From: Collimonas sp. OK307
Lineage (GTDB): Bacteria > Pseudomonadota > Gammaproteobacteria > Burkholderiales > Burkholderiaceae_D
Assembly (NCBI RefSeq): GCF_900113705.1
Contig: NZ_FOQI01000007.1
Span: 62,001 to 126,000 of the forward strand
Reading direction: 5' to 3'
Length of the DNA: 64,000 nt
Shown: piece by piece, positions 63,733 through 64,000 of the stretch
Layout of the letters: every line of letters starts with the position of its first letter
Numbering within the stretch: position 1 is the stretch's first letter
The notes under the pieces: model-generated
Seen by the model: the letters and a program-made list of their open reading frames with translations, nothing else
What the model was told of the DNA's origin: nothing
The model's database searches: none
Made by a program: the position numbers and the translations under genes

Positions 63733-64000
63733 TCAGTTCTCCGTGGATTGCCAGAGTAAGGGGTTGCCGTGGCGGCGTGCGTAAACGGTTTCGCCCATAA
63801 GCAAATCGAGGGCCACGCTGGCAAGGTCATCGGCCAGCGGTTCGAGGTAAGGATCTTTTTCCTGGTAGAAGATCTTCAGCCAACTGTGGCATTCATCGCA
63901 GGTCTCGGCCTTGATGGCCGTCGAACCATCTTCTATGGCCTGGTAGGCGATACCTTTTGTGGAATCGCAATGGCTGCATTTGATGCGTACCATATGCCAT
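63733..64000 (-). CDS. fdhE: Formate dehydrogenase accessory protein FdhE (C-terminal part, cut by window edge)
   Basis: The frame is open to the window edge and the codons before the internal ATG at 63993 read Trp-His, giving WHMVRIKCSHC, as in FdhE proteins, so the true start lies outside. The visible 89 residues carry CSHC and CDEC, the two CxxC pairs of the FdhE rubredoxin-like iron site, and a helical C-terminus. FdhE is needed for maturation of formate dehydrogenase, itself usually a selenoenzyme. Its stop is immediately before the selA start. Confidence 0.88.
   Translation of the reverse strand, partial: WHMVRIKCSHCDSTKGIAYQAIEDGSTAIKAETCDECHSWLKIFYQEKDPYLEPLADDLASVALDLLMGETVYARRHGNPLLWQSTEN

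Overview
The window looks like chromosome of a betaproteobacterium in the Burkholderiales, most likely family Oxalobacteraceae and possibly Collimonas or a close relative. This rests on gene order and protein character (aroQ-accB-accC-prmA, mpl-yqiA-ubiC, rubredoxin-pilGHIJ-chpA, pyrR-pyrB-pyrC', an H-NS-type protein with a GRGRQPKW motif), not on a database search. Most of the window is compact, moderately GC-rich core genome. The exception is an AT-rich surface-polysaccharide locus at about 44.8-57.2 kb.

Layout. 0-4.6 kb: the end of a glutathione S-transferase gene, a dapA-type synthase with a possible structured leader, an AraC regulator divergent from a fosmidomycin-resistance-type exporter, a periplasmic peroxiredoxin and a glycine-rich lipoprotein. 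4.8-12.1 kb, all on the minus strand: an unknown protein, tlpA, aroQ, accB, accC, prmA, a zinc-ribbon/DUF3426 membrane protein and a PfkB kinase. 12.3-20.8 kb, plus strand: mpl, yqiA, ubiC, an RNase II family gene, a TonB-like gene, aroE, mtgA and corA. 20.9-23.1 kb, minus: thiD and hemL.

23.1-33.6 kb is a twitching-motility (Pil-Chp) chemosensory operon: rubredoxin, pilG, pilH, pilI, pilJ and a 1986-residue chpA. Its PilJ has a long Pro/Ala-rich N-terminal tail, and no pilK or chpB lies next to it. 33.6-40.9 kb holds phrB, yqgE, ruvX, pyrR-pyrB-pyrC', plsC and apaH. The dihydroorotase-like PyrC' lacks its metal ligands and is probably structural.

41.2-57.2 kb encodes a Wzx/Wzy-type O-antigen or similar polymer. 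rfbBACD makes dTDP-L-rhamnose; then come a flippase, two glycosyltransferases, a Wzy-like polymerase, wbjB-wbjC-wbjD for UDP-N-acetyl-L-fucosamine, a WbuB-like transferase, a small PglC-type initiating phosphoglycosyltransferase and a WbpM-like 4,6-dehydratase. A perfect 21-bp hairpin marks the change from ordinary base composition (rfbBACD) to the AT-rich part. An H-NS-like gene follows immediately downstream, then algC/manB and waaC, which supply LPS core precursors and heptose.

60.2-64.0 kb, minus strand, is a selenocysteine module: fdhE (cut by the window edge), selA, selB and the selC tRNA-Sec gene. The 3' half of selC lies antisense to the last 12 codons of waaC.

I found no insertion sequence, prophage, CRISPR array or rRNA. 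Nothing here is clearly a wholly new system. The best leads are the particular polysaccharide locus with its hairpin, small leader ORF and adjacent H-NS gene; the selC/waaC overlap; the unusual PilJ and ChpA; and an unrecognised protein divergent from mpl.
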